A DNA stretch of 24,268 bases from an uncultured Eubacteriales bacterium (GTDB taxonomy: Bacteria > Bacillota > Clostridia > Lachnospirales > CAG-274): assembly GCA_902496345.1 (NCBI GenBank), contig CABVAP010000020.1, forward strand, positions 1 through 24,268, given 5' to 3'. Below, piece after piece: positions 1 to 7,645 of this stretch (positions are counted from its first letter, which is position 1; each line of letters begins with the position of its first letter). The position numbers were made by a program, and so were the translations under genes. The notes below the pieces were generated by a model. It saw only the letters and a list, made by a program, of their open reading frames with translations. It was not told where the DNA came from and did no database searches.

Positions 1-55
1 TTAATTTGCAAAAAATCGTTGATTTTTTGCAAGGCTGTCGACTTTATCGACAGCC
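1..55 (-). repeat. Compound double-hairpin repeat, copy 1
   Basis: Two adjacent stem-loops. The first has 12-bp perfect arms TTGCAAAAAATC (6-17) and GATTTTTTGCAA (21-32) around a 3-nt loop. The second has 9-bp perfect arms GGCTGTCGA (33-41) and TCGACAGCC (47-55) around a 5-nt loop. The whole 55 bases recur inverted at 24138-24192 with two differences. It lies 11 bases beyond the stop of nfnB and reads in the same sense relative to that gene as the second copy does relative to csrA. It probably forms RNA hairpins at transcript ends, but no long U-tract follows, so it is not a textbook terminator. The left edge is cut by the window, so the full element could be longer. Confidence 0.8.
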
Positions 56-66
56 ATTTTATTTAA

Positions 67-1455
67 TTATTTATTTTGTAAATATTCATCAATAGCTTTA
101 GCTGCTTTTTTACCAGCACCCATAGCAAGGATAACTGTTGCAGCACCTGTAACAGCATCTCCACCGGCATATACGCCCTCTCTTGTTGTAAGACCTGTTT
201 CTTCTTCTGCAACAATACATCTTCTCTTGTTAATATCAAGACCTTTTGTAGTTGAAGAAATTAATGGGTTAGGTGATGTTCCAAGACTCATTATAACTGT
301 ATCAACGTCCATAACAAACTCTGAACCTTCAATTACAACAGGACTTCTTCTTCCTGATTCATCTGGTTCACCAAGTTCCATTTTTACACATTTCATACCA
401 GAAACCCAGCCGTTTTCATCAACAAGTATTTCTGTAGGGTTTGTGAGTGTATCAAAGATAACTCCCTCTTCGATTGCGTGATGAACTTCTTCTGCTCTTG
501 CTGGAAGCTGTTCTGTTCCACGTCTATATACGATATGGCTCTCTGAACCAAGTCTTAATGCTGTTCTAGCTGCGTCCATAGCTACGTTTCCACCACCAAC
601 AACGGCTACTTTTTTGCCGATTTTAACTGGTGTGTCATAGTCTTCGTTATATGCTTTCATAAGGTTTACACGAGTAAGGAACTCATTTGCTGATAAAACA
701 CCATTTGCATTTTCCCCAGCAATACCCATAAATTTAGGAAGTCCTGCACCTGAACCAATGAATACTGCATCAAAGTGTTCATCTTCAAAAAGTTGGTCAA
801 TAGTTATTGTTCTACCGATAATTACGTTAGTTTCAATTTTAACACCAAGTTTTTTGATGTTTTCAACTTCGCTTTTAACAACTTTTTCTTTTGGAAGTCT
901 AAATTCTGGAATACCATATTCAAGAACACCACCGGCTTTATGAAGTGCTTCGAAAATAGTAACGTCATAACCTTTTTTAGCAAGGTCACCGGCACAAGTA
1001 AGTCCTGATGGGCCAGAACCGATAACAGCTACTTTTTTGCCGTTAGGTGCTTCTGTTTTGCTTAAATCAACTTTATTTTCTCTTGACCAGTCTGCAACAA
1101 ATCTTTCGAGTTTACCGATAGAAACGGCATCACCTTTTATTCCTCTGATACAAACACCTTCACACTGATTTTCCTGTGGACAAACACGACCACATACTGC
1201 TGGTAATGCACTATACTGTGAAATAACTTCGGCTGCTGATTTAAAATCACCAACTTTTACTTTGCTTATAAATCCAGGAATATCTATAGAAACAGGGCAA
1301 CCAGTAACACATCTTGCATTTTTACAGCCAAGACATCTATTTGCTTCCTCTACTGCCTCTTCTGCATTATATCCAAGACAAACTTCTTCAAAATTAGTTG
1401 CTCTAACTTTAGCTTCTTGTTCTCTAACAGGAACTCTTTTTAAAACATCACCCAT
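67..1455 (-). CDS. nfnB: NfnB-type NADPH-binding subunit, GltD-family Fe-S flavoprotein
   Basis: Likely the large subunit of NADH-dependent reduced ferredoxin:NADP+ oxidoreductase, a cytoplasmic electron-bifurcating enzyme. The 462-residue protein starts with a Cys-rich region typical of this family for 4Fe-4S clusters: C41, C44, C49, C53, then C88, C92, C98, C102. An FAD-binding GSGPSG motif follows at about 146-151. A second dinucleotide fold (VVGGGNVAMDAAR, near residue 290) is expected to bind NADPH. The length matches known NfnB proteins (about 465). The start ATG (1453-1455) overlaps the nfnA stop by one base (TAATG), so translation is probably coupled. On its own this protein would often be called glutamate synthase small subunit. 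The nfnA neighbour and the separate gltBD operon at 11014-17188 argue for Nfn. The older name, sulfide dehydrogenase alpha subunit, remains possible. Confidence 0.85.
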   Translation of the reverse strand: MGDVLKRVPVREQEAKVRATNFEEVCLGYNAEEAVEEANRCLGCKNARCVTGCPVSIDIPGFISKVKVGDFKSAAEVISQYSALPAVCGRVCPQENQCEGVCIRGIKGDAVSIGKLERFVADWSRENKVDLSKTEAPNGKKVAVIGSGPSGLTCAGDLAKKGYDVTIFEALHKAGGVLEYGIPEFRLPKEKVVKSEVENIKKLGVKIETNVIIGRTITIDQLFEDEHFDAVFIGSGAGLPKFMGIAGENANGVLSANEFLTRVNLMKAYNEDYDTPVKIGKKVAVVGGGNVAMDAARTALRLGSESHIVYRRGTEQLPARAEEVHHAIEEGVIFDTLTNPTEILVDENGWVSGMKCVKMELGEPDESGRRSPVVIEGSEFVMDVDTVIMSLGTSPNPLISSTTKGLDINKRRCIVAEEETGLTTREGVYAGGDAVTGAATVILAMGAGKKAAKAIDEYLQNK

Positions 1456-2345
1456 TATTTGTCACCTCCGCAACCACAACCACCGTGGTGGTGAGTGTCT
1501 CCTTCTTCAAATTTAAGTTTTGCTCTACCTTCTTCTGTTTTATACATAGCCTGACGACGCATAGCCTCATCATAATTTATAAGGTGACCGTCAAACTCTG
1601 GTCCGTCAACGCAAGCAAATTTTACTTCATCGCCTACAGTAACACGACAGGCACCACACATACCTGTTCCGTCAACCATAATTGGGTTAAGGCTTACTAC
1701 AGTTGGGATATTAAGCTCTTTTGTCATAGCTGATGCAAATTTCATCATAATCATAGGTCCGATAACAACAGCGTGGTTATAGTTTTTACCTTTGTTTTCA
1801 ACAAGGTCTTTAAGACAGTCAGTAACACGTCCGTTAAATCCATAAGTTCCGTCATCTGTTGCAATATAAAGATTTCCAGCAACAGCTCTCATTTCGTCCT
1901 CCATAATTAAAAGGTCTTTTGTACGACTTCCCACGATTACGTCAACGTCAATTCCTTTTTCGTGGAGCCATTTAACCTGTGGATATACAGGAGCTGCACC
2001 AACACCACCTGCGATAAAGATAATGTTTTTCTTTTTAAGGTCTTCGATGCTTTCTTCAACAAGGTCACTTGGACGACCTAAAGGTCCAACAAAGTCAGCA
2101 ACAAAGTCGCCTTCGTTGAAAGTTGCAAGTTCGAGTGTGCTTTTTCCAACTGTCTGGAAAACGATTGTGATTGTACCTTTTTCTCTATTAAAGTCGGCAA
2201 CTGTTAAAGGTACTCTTTCCCCTTCTTCTGTATTTTTCACGATGATAAATTGCCCTGGAAGTGCAGATTTTGCAACTCTTGGAGCTTCAATTTCCATAAG
2301 GAAAATGTTATCTGTAAGTGTTCTTTTACTTACTATTTTGTACAT
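1455..2345 (-). CDS. nfnA: NfnA-type ferredoxin-NADP+ reductase subunit alpha
   Basis: Small subunit of the Nfn complex. It carries an FAD/NAD(H)-binding ferredoxin reductase fold and one 2Fe-2S cluster. In the 296-residue protein, RVPLTVADF (near 44) fits the flavin-binding part and FIAGGVGAAPVYP (110-122) the nucleotide-binding part. The C-terminal cluster site has D225, C230, C233 and C245, matching the unusual Asp plus three Cys ligation known in NfnA. The ATG at 2343-2345 has a well spaced GGGAGGT ribosome site. It is the first gene of a two-gene operon with nfnB. The last dozen residues are unusual, with a His-His-His run then alternating Gly and Cys (about 285-294), which is not part of the catalytic core. 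The alternative family name is dihydroorotate dehydrogenase electron transfer subunit (PyrK-like), but no pyrD is nearby. Confidence 0.87.
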   Translation of the reverse strand: MYKIVSKRTLTDNIFLMEIEAPRVAKSALPGQFIIVKNTEEGERVPLTVADFNREKGTITIVFQTVGKSTLELATFNEGDFVADFVGPLGRPSDLVEESIEDLKKKNIIFIAGGVGAAPVYPQVKWLHEKGIDVDVIVGSRTKDLLIMEDEMRAVAGNLYIATDDGTYGFNGRVTDCLKDLVENKGKNYNHAVVIGPMIMMKFASAMTKELNIPTVVSLNPIMVDGTGMCGACRVTVGDEVKFACVDGPEFDGHLINYDEAMRRQAMYKTEEGRAKLKFEEGDTHHHGGCGCGGDK

Positions 2346-2649
2346 AGATGTACCTCCCTTTTATTTACTTGAGTTACTTTGGAACTACTACATAAAACAC
2401 ATAGTCATTTTAGAAGAAACATCGATTTTTAAATTATAAGTATTTCCTATTTGCTTATTAATTTTCTAATTTAGAAGTTTCTTACAAATGAATATAAATA
2501 CACAGCCTAAAACAAATATTTTAAGGCAACAATTAATTGATAAATAAAATACATAGAAATAACTTTTATTGCATATTGGTATTTATATTCAAAGTATTAA
2601 GTATTAGCTTAAAATATGACTAGGTTGTATAAATATTGTTATAAGATAT

Positions 2650-2678
2650 ATTTTAAACTTAAAATCGAAAAATGTCAA
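2650..2678 (-). promoter_or_regulatory. Candidate sigma-A promoter for nfnAB
   Basis: On the minus strand a perfect TTGACA (2673-2678) is followed after exactly 17 bases by TAAAAT (2650-2655). This is a good vegetative promoter match pointing toward nfnA. The distance to the nfnA start is about 300 bases, so a second promoter nearer the gene cannot be excluded in such AT-rich DNA. Confidence 0.5.
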
Positions 2679-2775
2679 AAAAAATATCTCTATAATTAAG
2701 GGTATATTACTGTTTATTTTTTGTCAAGATATTATCAATAATTTTTTCTTTTTTTTTGAAAAATTACAAAAATAC

Positions 2776-2804
2776 TTGTTTTTTTTGTGTATTATGTATA
2801 AAAT
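2776..2804 (+). promoter_or_regulatory. Candidate sigma-A promoter for PEGA-signal peptidase pair
   Basis: TTGTTT (2776-2781), a 17-base spacer, then TAAAAT (2799-2804), about 45 bases before the ATG at 2851. Both hexamers are imperfect and the surroundings are almost pure A/T, so this is a weak call supported mainly by position and spacing. Confidence 0.3.
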
Positions 2805-2850
2805 ATATTTATGAAATTTTTTATTTAAAAAATGTAATGAGGTTATTTAT

Positions 2851-4293
2851 ATGGCTGATAAAAAAAATAATATAAATTATGAGGAAGAAGGGGTTTTTTA
2901 TACACCTAGTAAAGAGGCTTCGGATTTTGAAAATTCTGGTTTTGATGACTTCGACTCTTTTGAAAGTTACAACAAAAAGAAGTCCAAAAGGAAAGAGCCT
3001 ATTAAAAAAGCCCCTAAAAAAGTACCTCCTAAAAAATCACAATATCCTATTTTTATGAGCGTTGCTCTTGGTCTTGGTGTGGTTGTTTTTGTTACACTTT
3101 TTGTTATTGTATATAATACATTTAGTTCCAAAAATTCTGGTGGCAAAAACATCGATAGTTTTGAGATTACAAGTGAAAGTTATGATTTTGCAAGTACTGT
3201 GCAAAATTCAGTTGCTAATCAGGAATATTTGGGCGTTATAAAAACAAAAAGCGATTCATTTAAAACTTTTACAATCTACAACGTTACAACTGACGATACC
3301 GGCGAATATACCGTTACGGGAGCTACTGACCTAAGGGATAAGTATGGCAAAAGCCTTACCTTTGCAGAGATTTCAGAGGGGGATTTGGTGAACTTTGTCT
3401 ATTCTGACGATGCAACTCTAGTTTCTATTAAAGAGAGCGATGCAGGATTTTCTGAAAAACTTACAAGTGGATTTAAAGTTGATGTTGATACTATGAAAAT
3501 ATCAACAGGTATGAATACTTACTCATATACCGAAAACACAAGGTTTATATATAATGGTGAGGACTTTGACCCATCATTTTTGGATTCTTCAGTTGATGAA
3601 ATAACCATTTCTGGTTATGGAGATGAAGTTCTTACTGTTACTTTAGACAAAGGGCATTGTGAAGTTGATGTTACCCAAAATAACAAGATTAAAGACGGTA
3701 TAATTGAGATTGACACCAATGTATATAAAAAGCTCTCTGATGTTGATAAAATTAAGCTTAAAAGTGGAAAGCACAAAATCGTTGTAAAGGGGTCTAACAT
3801 TGACTCATTTACTAGGGAAATTGATATTGCTGTTAATGAAAAATATGCACTTGATTTAAATGAAATTCAGGTTAAATCTTGTAAGCTTACAATTAGACCA
3901 AATGTCACAGATTATGCACTTTATATAAATGGAAAGCTTGAATTATCACGTGACCCCCTTGAGCTTGAATTTGGAACATATACTATTGAAGTTATAAAAG
4001 AGGGATACGTCAATTATGAAACTGAAGTTAAGCTTAATAAACAGGAAAAAATACTTAACATTCAGCTTACAAAAGAGGTTAAAATGGGAACTTTAACAGT
4101 TAATTCTAACCCAACAGGAGCAAGTATCTTAATAGACGGTGCGTCTGTTGGTACAACGCCATATACAAGTGACGTTACGCAGGGGCAACATTCCGTAACC
4201 CTTAAAAAAGAGGGATACAAAGACATAACAATCGGTTCAATTTATATTTCTGACCACGAGGCAGTTTATAACGTTGAACTACAGAAGGAGTAA
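2851..4293 (+). CDS. Membrane-anchored PEGA-repeat protein, function unknown
   Basis: A 480-residue protein. Residues 1-40 are acidic and 41-65 rich in Lys and Pro, likely cytoplasmic. One transmembrane segment follows at about 66-91 (YPIFMSVALGLGVVVFVTLF), and the rest should lie outside the cell. The C-terminus has two clear PEGA-type beta repeats. The first is at about 343-406 (ALYINGKLEL, then GTYTIEVIKEGY). The second is at about 412-478 (TVNSNPTGASILIDG, then GTTPYTSDVTQGQHSVTLKKEGY). A third, degenerate repeat may lie at 283-336. PEGA domains are linked to cell-surface or S-layer proteins, but their ligand is mostly unknown. Residues 110-280 match nothing I recognise. The positive-inside rule fits the Lys-rich stretch before the membrane segment. 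A signal peptidase gene begins 10 bases downstream, so the two are probably cotranscribed. No enzymatic motif is visible. Confidence 0.75.
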   Translation: MADKKNNINYEEEGVFYTPSKEASDFENSGFDDFDSFESYNKKKSKRKEPIKKAPKKVPPKKSQYPIFMSVALGLGVVVFVTLFVIVYNTFSSKNSGGKNIDSFEITSESYDFASTVQNSVANQEYLGVIKTKSDSFKTFTIYNVTTDDTGEYTVTGATDLRDKYGKSLTFAEISEGDLVNFVYSDDATLVSIKESDAGFSEKLTSGFKVDVDTMKISTGMNTYSYTENTRFIYNGEDFDPSFLDSSVDEITISGYGDEVLTVTLDKGHCEVDVTQNNKIKDGIIEIDTNVYKKLSDVDKIKLKSGKHKIVVKGSNIDSFTREIDIAVNEKYALDLNEIQVKSCKLTIRPNVTDYALYINGKLELSRDPLELEFGTYTIEVIKEGYVNYETEVKLNKQEKILNIQLTKEVKMGTLTVNSNPTGASILIDGASVGTTPYTSDVTQGQHSVTLKKEGYKDITIGSIYISDHEAVYNVELQKE

Positions 4294-4295
4294 TA

Positions 4296-4322
4296 ATGTT
4301 TAAATGCAAAAATCAAAATTGA
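4296..4322 (+). other. Eight-codon overlapping mini-ORF at the signal peptidase start
   Basis: ATG at 4296 opens an eight-codon frame (MFKCKNQN) ending in TGA at 4320-4322. It lies 5 bases after AAGGAG (4285-4290), a better spacing than the 13 bases to the signal peptidase ATG at 4304, which it overlaps out of frame. It may be a chance frame or may affect initiation of the downstream gene. Confidence 0.25.
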
Positions 4323-4816
4323 AAGAATGGTTATCGGCACTTATAGATGCTGTAGTTATTGCTGTTGTGCTGTATTTTGTGGCTTGGCCTTTTTTGATAG
4401 AGGGGTCATCTATGGAAAATACTTTTAGCACGGGCGACAGGGTTATTGTTTCTAGGCTTTGTTCTTATTTAAATTTTATAGATTATAATGACATTGTGCT
4501 TTGCAAGATAACTTATGACGGAAATGATGAAATAATTGTTAAAAGGGTTATTGGTAAACCTAATGACCATATACAAATAAAAGATAAAAAAGTTTTTGTT
4601 AATGATACTTTATTAATTGAGCCTTACATAAAAGTTCCTAATTCAACTAACGATGACATAGATATAACGCTTGGTGATGATGAATTTTATGTGCTTGGTG
4701 ACAACAGAGAAAGAAGCTCTGATAGTAGATTTTTTGGACCTATTAAAAAAAGTGACATAGTGGCAGAAGTTATTTTCAAATGGTATCCTTTTAGCGATAT
4801 GGGTATTATTGACTAG
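4304..4816 (+). CDS. lepB: Type I signal peptidase
   Basis: Membrane-bound serine protease that removes signal peptides from exported proteins on the outer face of the membrane. At 170 residues it has the compact Gram-positive form: one N-terminal membrane anchor (about 12-32) and a catalytic domain. The nucleophile is S36 in GSSMENTF. The general base is K80 in VKRVIGKPND. The conserved C-terminal box LGDNRERSSDSR lies at about 131-142. The PEGA membrane protein gene ends 10 bases upstream, suggesting one transcript. AAGGAG is 13 bases from this ATG, longer than usual. No better in-frame start is seen, and the N-terminus MQKSKLKEWL leads naturally into the membrane segment. Substrates cannot be read from the sequence. 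A dedicated role for the partner protein is only a guess. Confidence 0.93.
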   Translation: MQKSKLKEWLSALIDAVVIAVVLYFVAWPFLIEGSSMENTFSTGDRVIVSRLCSYLNFIDYNDIVLCKITYDGNDEIIVKRVIGKPNDHIQIKDKKVFVNDTLLIEPYIKVPNSTNDDIDITLGDDEFYVLGDNRERSSDSRFFGPIKKSDIVAEVIFKWYPFSDMGIID

Positions 4817-4951
4817 TCTATAAAAGTTGTTGATTTTTTGTTAATTTAATTAGGGAAGGAAACAGATATTTTCTTTAGCAAAATTGTGATTCTTTTTTAT
4901 AATTAAAGTTTGTGGCGATTTTAATGAAAACTCATTTTTTGATAGTCTAAA

Positions 4952-4976
4952 GCCCTTGGGGTATTACCTCAAGGGC
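4952..4976. terminator. Convergent-gene terminator hairpin
   Basis: Arms GCCCTTGGGGT (4952-4962) and ACCTCAAGGGC (4966-4976) pair over 11 bases with one G.U, around a 3-base loop, followed by CTATTTTG on the plus strand. It sits between the convergent signal peptidase and HD-hydrolase genes and could stop transcription from the plus side best. The right-arm core ACCTCAAGGG is shared with the hairpin at 10969-11003. Confidence 0.75.
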
Positions 4977-4999
4977 CTATTTTGTGTATATTTATTGTA

Positions 5000-5587
5000 T
5001 TAAGGTAAAAGATAACCTTTTTCTACGCTCTCATCAATTATGTTCATCATATATTCTGCTATATCTGGGTGGGCAAGTTCGAAAATTCTCCAACCTTTAT
5101 CAACAACTTGTTGTTTATGAATTTTGTTCTTTATCCACATTTTTCCCTCTGTTAAATAGTTTAACATAATTGGTTGTACCCTATCTAATGTGTTTGCAAA
5201 AATAGACTCTTTTGTTTTTGCGTCCTCAAACTCAAGCCACAAATCCATAAATTGTTTTTTCTGCTCTTCATCAAGTATTCCATATATTTTTTCTGCTGCG
5301 TTTCTTTCTCTTTCTGCCTTATCTTCCATACCTTTTTCGTCATAAAGGTATGTGTCACCTGCGTAAATCTCAACTATGTCGTGTATTAAAAGCATTTTTA
5401 TACATCTTAAAAGGTCTGTTCCCTTTTCAGCATATTCCTCCAGTGTTATCGCAAGCATACACAAGTGCCAAGAATGCTCTGCATCATTTTCGTGACGTGA
5501 GCTATCAGCAAGCAAAGATTGTCTAAATATGCTTTTTAATTTATCTATCTCAATTATAAATTCCATTTGCTTTTTAATTTTTTTCAT
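5000..5587 (-). CDS. HD-domain phosphohydrolase, YfbR/HDDC2-like
   Basis: A 195-residue metal-dependent hydrolase of the HD superfamily. The expected metal-ligand residues are present: H38 in RHENDAEHSWHL, the H69-D70 pair in LLIHDIVEIYAGD, and a distal D135 in ANTLDRVQP. The architecture resembles the small YfbR/HDDC2-type proteins. Some of these are 5'-deoxynucleotidases; others are uncharacterised, so the substrate cannot be assigned. It is transcribed on the minus strand downstream of transketolase with a 75-base gap containing a hairpin, so it may have its own promoter or receive read-through. The gene starts at ATG 5585-5587 with an AGAGG-like site about 8 bases upstream. The convergent terminator at 4952-4976 lies just beyond its stop. 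Confidence 0.8.
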   Translation of the reverse strand: MKKIKKQMEFIIEIDKLKSIFRQSLLADSSRHENDAEHSWHLCMLAITLEEYAEKGTDLLRCIKMLLIHDIVEIYAGDTYLYDEKGMEDKAERERNAAEKIYGILDEEQKKQFMDLWLEFEDAKTKESIFANTLDRVQPIMLNYLTEGKMWIKNKIHKQQVVDKGWRIFELAHPDIAEYMMNIIDESVEKGYLLP

Positions 5588-5623
5588 AACGTAACCTCTC
5601 TGTTAATATTTTATTACGCAAAT

Positions 5624-5651
5624 AAGGCTATCGAAACAAGTCGACAGCCTT
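5624..5651 (-). terminator. Hairpin after transketolase, relative of the end repeats
   Basis: On the minus strand, arms AAGGCTGTCGA and TCGATAGCCTT pair over 11 bases with one G.U around a 6-base loop, starting 12 bases beyond the transketolase stop. TTATTT follows. The stem core GGCTGTCGA is the same as in the double-hairpin elements at 33-55 and 24138-24160, but the TTGCAAAAAATC hairpin is absent here. Confidence 0.65.
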
Positions 5652-5662
5652 ACAGATTTTTA

Positions 5663-7645
5663 TTATTTAACTAATTTTACAGCGTGTTCAACAACGTTAT
5701 CTACAGTAAATCCATATTTCTCAAAAAGTTTTGCGTAAGGTGCTGATTCGCCGTAGCTTTCCATACAAATTATATCGCCTTCAAGACCGATATATTTATG
5801 CCAGCCAAAGTCAGAGGCTGCTTCAACAGCAAGTCGTTTTGTAACCTTTTTAGGAAGAACGCTTTCTTTATATTCGTCTGACTGTTCTTCAAAAAGTTCG
5901 AACGATGGCATACTTACAACTCTTGCGTCAATTCCTTTTTCTTTGAGAACATCATAAGCGTCATAAACAAGTCCAACTTCTGAACCTGATGCCATAAGGA
6001 TAATGTCTGGAGTTTCTTTTTCGCTCTCTCTGACAACGTAAGCTCCTTTTAATGCTCCTTTTCCACTTTCTTTGAGTAATTTTGTTTTTTGTCTTGTGAA
6101 TACAAGTCCAACAGGTGCATCTTTTCTAGTAAGGGCAGTATACCAAGCTGCTGCTGTTTCGTTTGTGTCACAAGGACGGAAAACAATGTAGTTAGGGATA
6201 CTTCTTAATGACGCAAGCTGTTCTATTGGCTGATGTGTTGGTCCGTCTTCGCCAACACCGATACTATCGTGAGTGAGAACGCTTATTACTGGTAATTTCA
6301 TTATAGCTGAAAGTCGCATTGCAGGTTTCATATAGTCACAGAATACAAAGAAACCAGCGATATATGGTTTGAGTCCACCGTGTGCCATAATTCCGTTTGC
6401 CATAGCTGTCATTGCGTGTTCACGAATACCAAAGTGGAAGTTTGAACCCTCTGGAGTTTCTTTTGAATAATATTCTCTGCCTTTCATAACTGTTTTATTA
6501 GATGGTGAAAGGTCTGCAGAACCACCAAAAAGGTTAGGTACAACTTTTGCTGCTTTATTAAGCACGATTTCTGATGATTCTCTTGTTGCTTTCTCTTCTG
6601 TATAAGTCCAGAAATCTTCATCATCATAGAGTTTTTCAGCAAAGTTATTATCTTGCCAAGCTTTCCATTCTTCTGCAAGCTCTGGATATTTCTTTTCATA
6701 TTCAGCAAAAGTTTTGTTCCATTCATCTTCTTTTGCTTTAAGTGATTTTTTGATTTCGTTAATTTCTGCTTTTACTTCCTCTGGTACAAAAAATTCTTCT
6801 TTATATTCCCAACCAAGATTTTCTTTTGTAAGCTTGATTTCTTCTGCTCCAAGAGGGGCACCGTGAGATGATGCTTTACCAGCTTTATTAGGTGAACCAT
6901 AGCCGATTATTGTTTTAACTTCGATTAAAGATGGTTTATCTGTAACTTTTTTAGCCTCTTCAATTGCTTTTGCAATAGCTACGGTATCGTTTCCGTCTTC
7001 AACTCTCTGAACGTGCCAGCCATACGCTCTAAATCTATCGCCAACATTTTCAGTAAATGCTAAATCTGTACTTCCTTCGATTGTAATATTATTTGAGTCA
7101 TAAAGAAGAACAAGTTTTCCAAGTCCAAGAGTTCCAGCAAGAGAGGCTGCCTCTGCTGAAATACCCTCCATTAAACAACCGTCACCACATAACGCATAAG
7201 TGTAATGGTCAACGATTTTAATATCATCTTTATTGAATTTTGCGGCAAGGTGGCTTTCTGCAACAGCCATACCAACTGCATTTGCAATACCTTGTCCAAG
7301 AGGTCCTGTTGTGATTTCAACACCTTTTGTATGACCGTATTCTGGGTGACCTGGAGTCATTGAACCAAACTGTCTAAAGTTTTTGAGGTCTTCGATAGTT
7401 GTGCCATATCCGAAAAGATGAAATAATGAATATAAAAGCATTGAGCCGTGGCCTGCTGATAAAATGAAACGGTCTCTATCTACCCAGTTTGGATTTTCTG
7501 GATTGTGTTTTAAAAATTTTGACCAAAGCGTATATGCTAAAGGTGCAGAACCCATAGTAATCCCAGGGTGACCAGATTTTGCTTTTTCGATAGCTTCAGC
7601 ACTTAAAAATCTGATTGTGTTAATTGCTAACTGTTCTGTATTCAT
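5663..7645 (-). CDS. tkt: Transketolase
   Basis: Thiamine diphosphate-dependent enzyme moving two-carbon units between sugar phosphates in the non-oxidative pentose phosphate pathway. The 660-residue protein is full length for the family. N-terminal GHPGITMGSAPLAYTL, TTGPLGQGI (112-120), the cofactor motif beginning GDGCLMEG (154-161), and DSNNITIEGS (183-192) mark the ThDP domain. FGIREHAMTAMANG and SVLTHDSIGVGEDGPTHQP mark the pyrimidine-binding domain, and a C-terminal transketolase domain follows. The start has an AGGAGG site about 8 bases upstream. The functionally linked transaldolase lies 233 bases upstream on the same strand. Nothing in the protein is truncated or odd. A variable Lys/Glu-rich linker at about 290-330 is normal for the family. 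Confidence 0.97.
   Translation of the reverse strand: MNTEQLAINTIRFLSAEAIEKAKSGHPGITMGSAPLAYTLWSKFLKHNPENPNWVDRDRFILSAGHGSMLLYSLFHLFGYGTTIEDLKNFRQFGSMTPGHPEYGHTKGVEITTGPLGQGIANAVGMAVAESHLAAKFNKDDIKIVDHYTYALCGDGCLMEGISAEAASLAGTLGLGKLVLLYDSNNITIEGSTDLAFTENVGDRFRAYGWHVQRVEDGNDTVAIAKAIEEAKKVTDKPSLIEVKTIIGYGSPNKAGKASSHGAPLGAEEIKLTKENLGWEYKEEFFVPEEVKAEINEIKKSLKAKEDEWNKTFAEYEKKYPELAEEWKAWQDNNFAEKLYDDEDFWTYTEEKATRESSEIVLNKAAKVVPNLFGGSADLSPSNKTVMKGREYYSKETPEGSNFHFGIREHAMTAMANGIMAHGGLKPYIAGFFVFCDYMKPAMRLSAIMKLPVISVLTHDSIGVGEDGPTHQPIEQLASLRSIPNYIVFRPCDTNETAAAWYTALTRKDAPVGLVFTRQKTKLLKESGKGALKGAYVVRESEKETPDIILMASGSEVGLVYDAYDVLKEKGIDARVVSMPSFELFEEQSDEYKESVLPKKVTKRLAVEAASDFGWHKYIGLEGDIICMESYGESAPYAKLFEKYGFTVDNVVEHAVKLVK

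Larger units (their letters stand above)
2346..2850. other. 505-bp divergent intergenic region, no gene seen
   Basis: Very AT-rich space between divergent nfnA and the PEGA gene. It holds candidate promoters for each side. I see no credible ORF with a ribosome site, no tRNA, and no strong GC-containing hairpin. If the nfn promoter at 2650-2678 is used, the nfnA leader would be about 300 nt, long enough for leader control, but I recognise no riboswitch class in it. Confidence 0.6.

Noticed and set aside
67..1455. Calling the first gene a second gltD (glutamate synthase small subunit)
   Set aside because: It overlaps nfnA by one base, and a complete gltBD operon exists at 11014-17188. The nfnA partner makes NfnB the better reading.
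4828..4846. GTTGATTTTTTG after the signal peptidase, matching 12 bases of the repeat element
   Set aside because: Short, AT-rich and without either stem, so chance is the simpler explanation.
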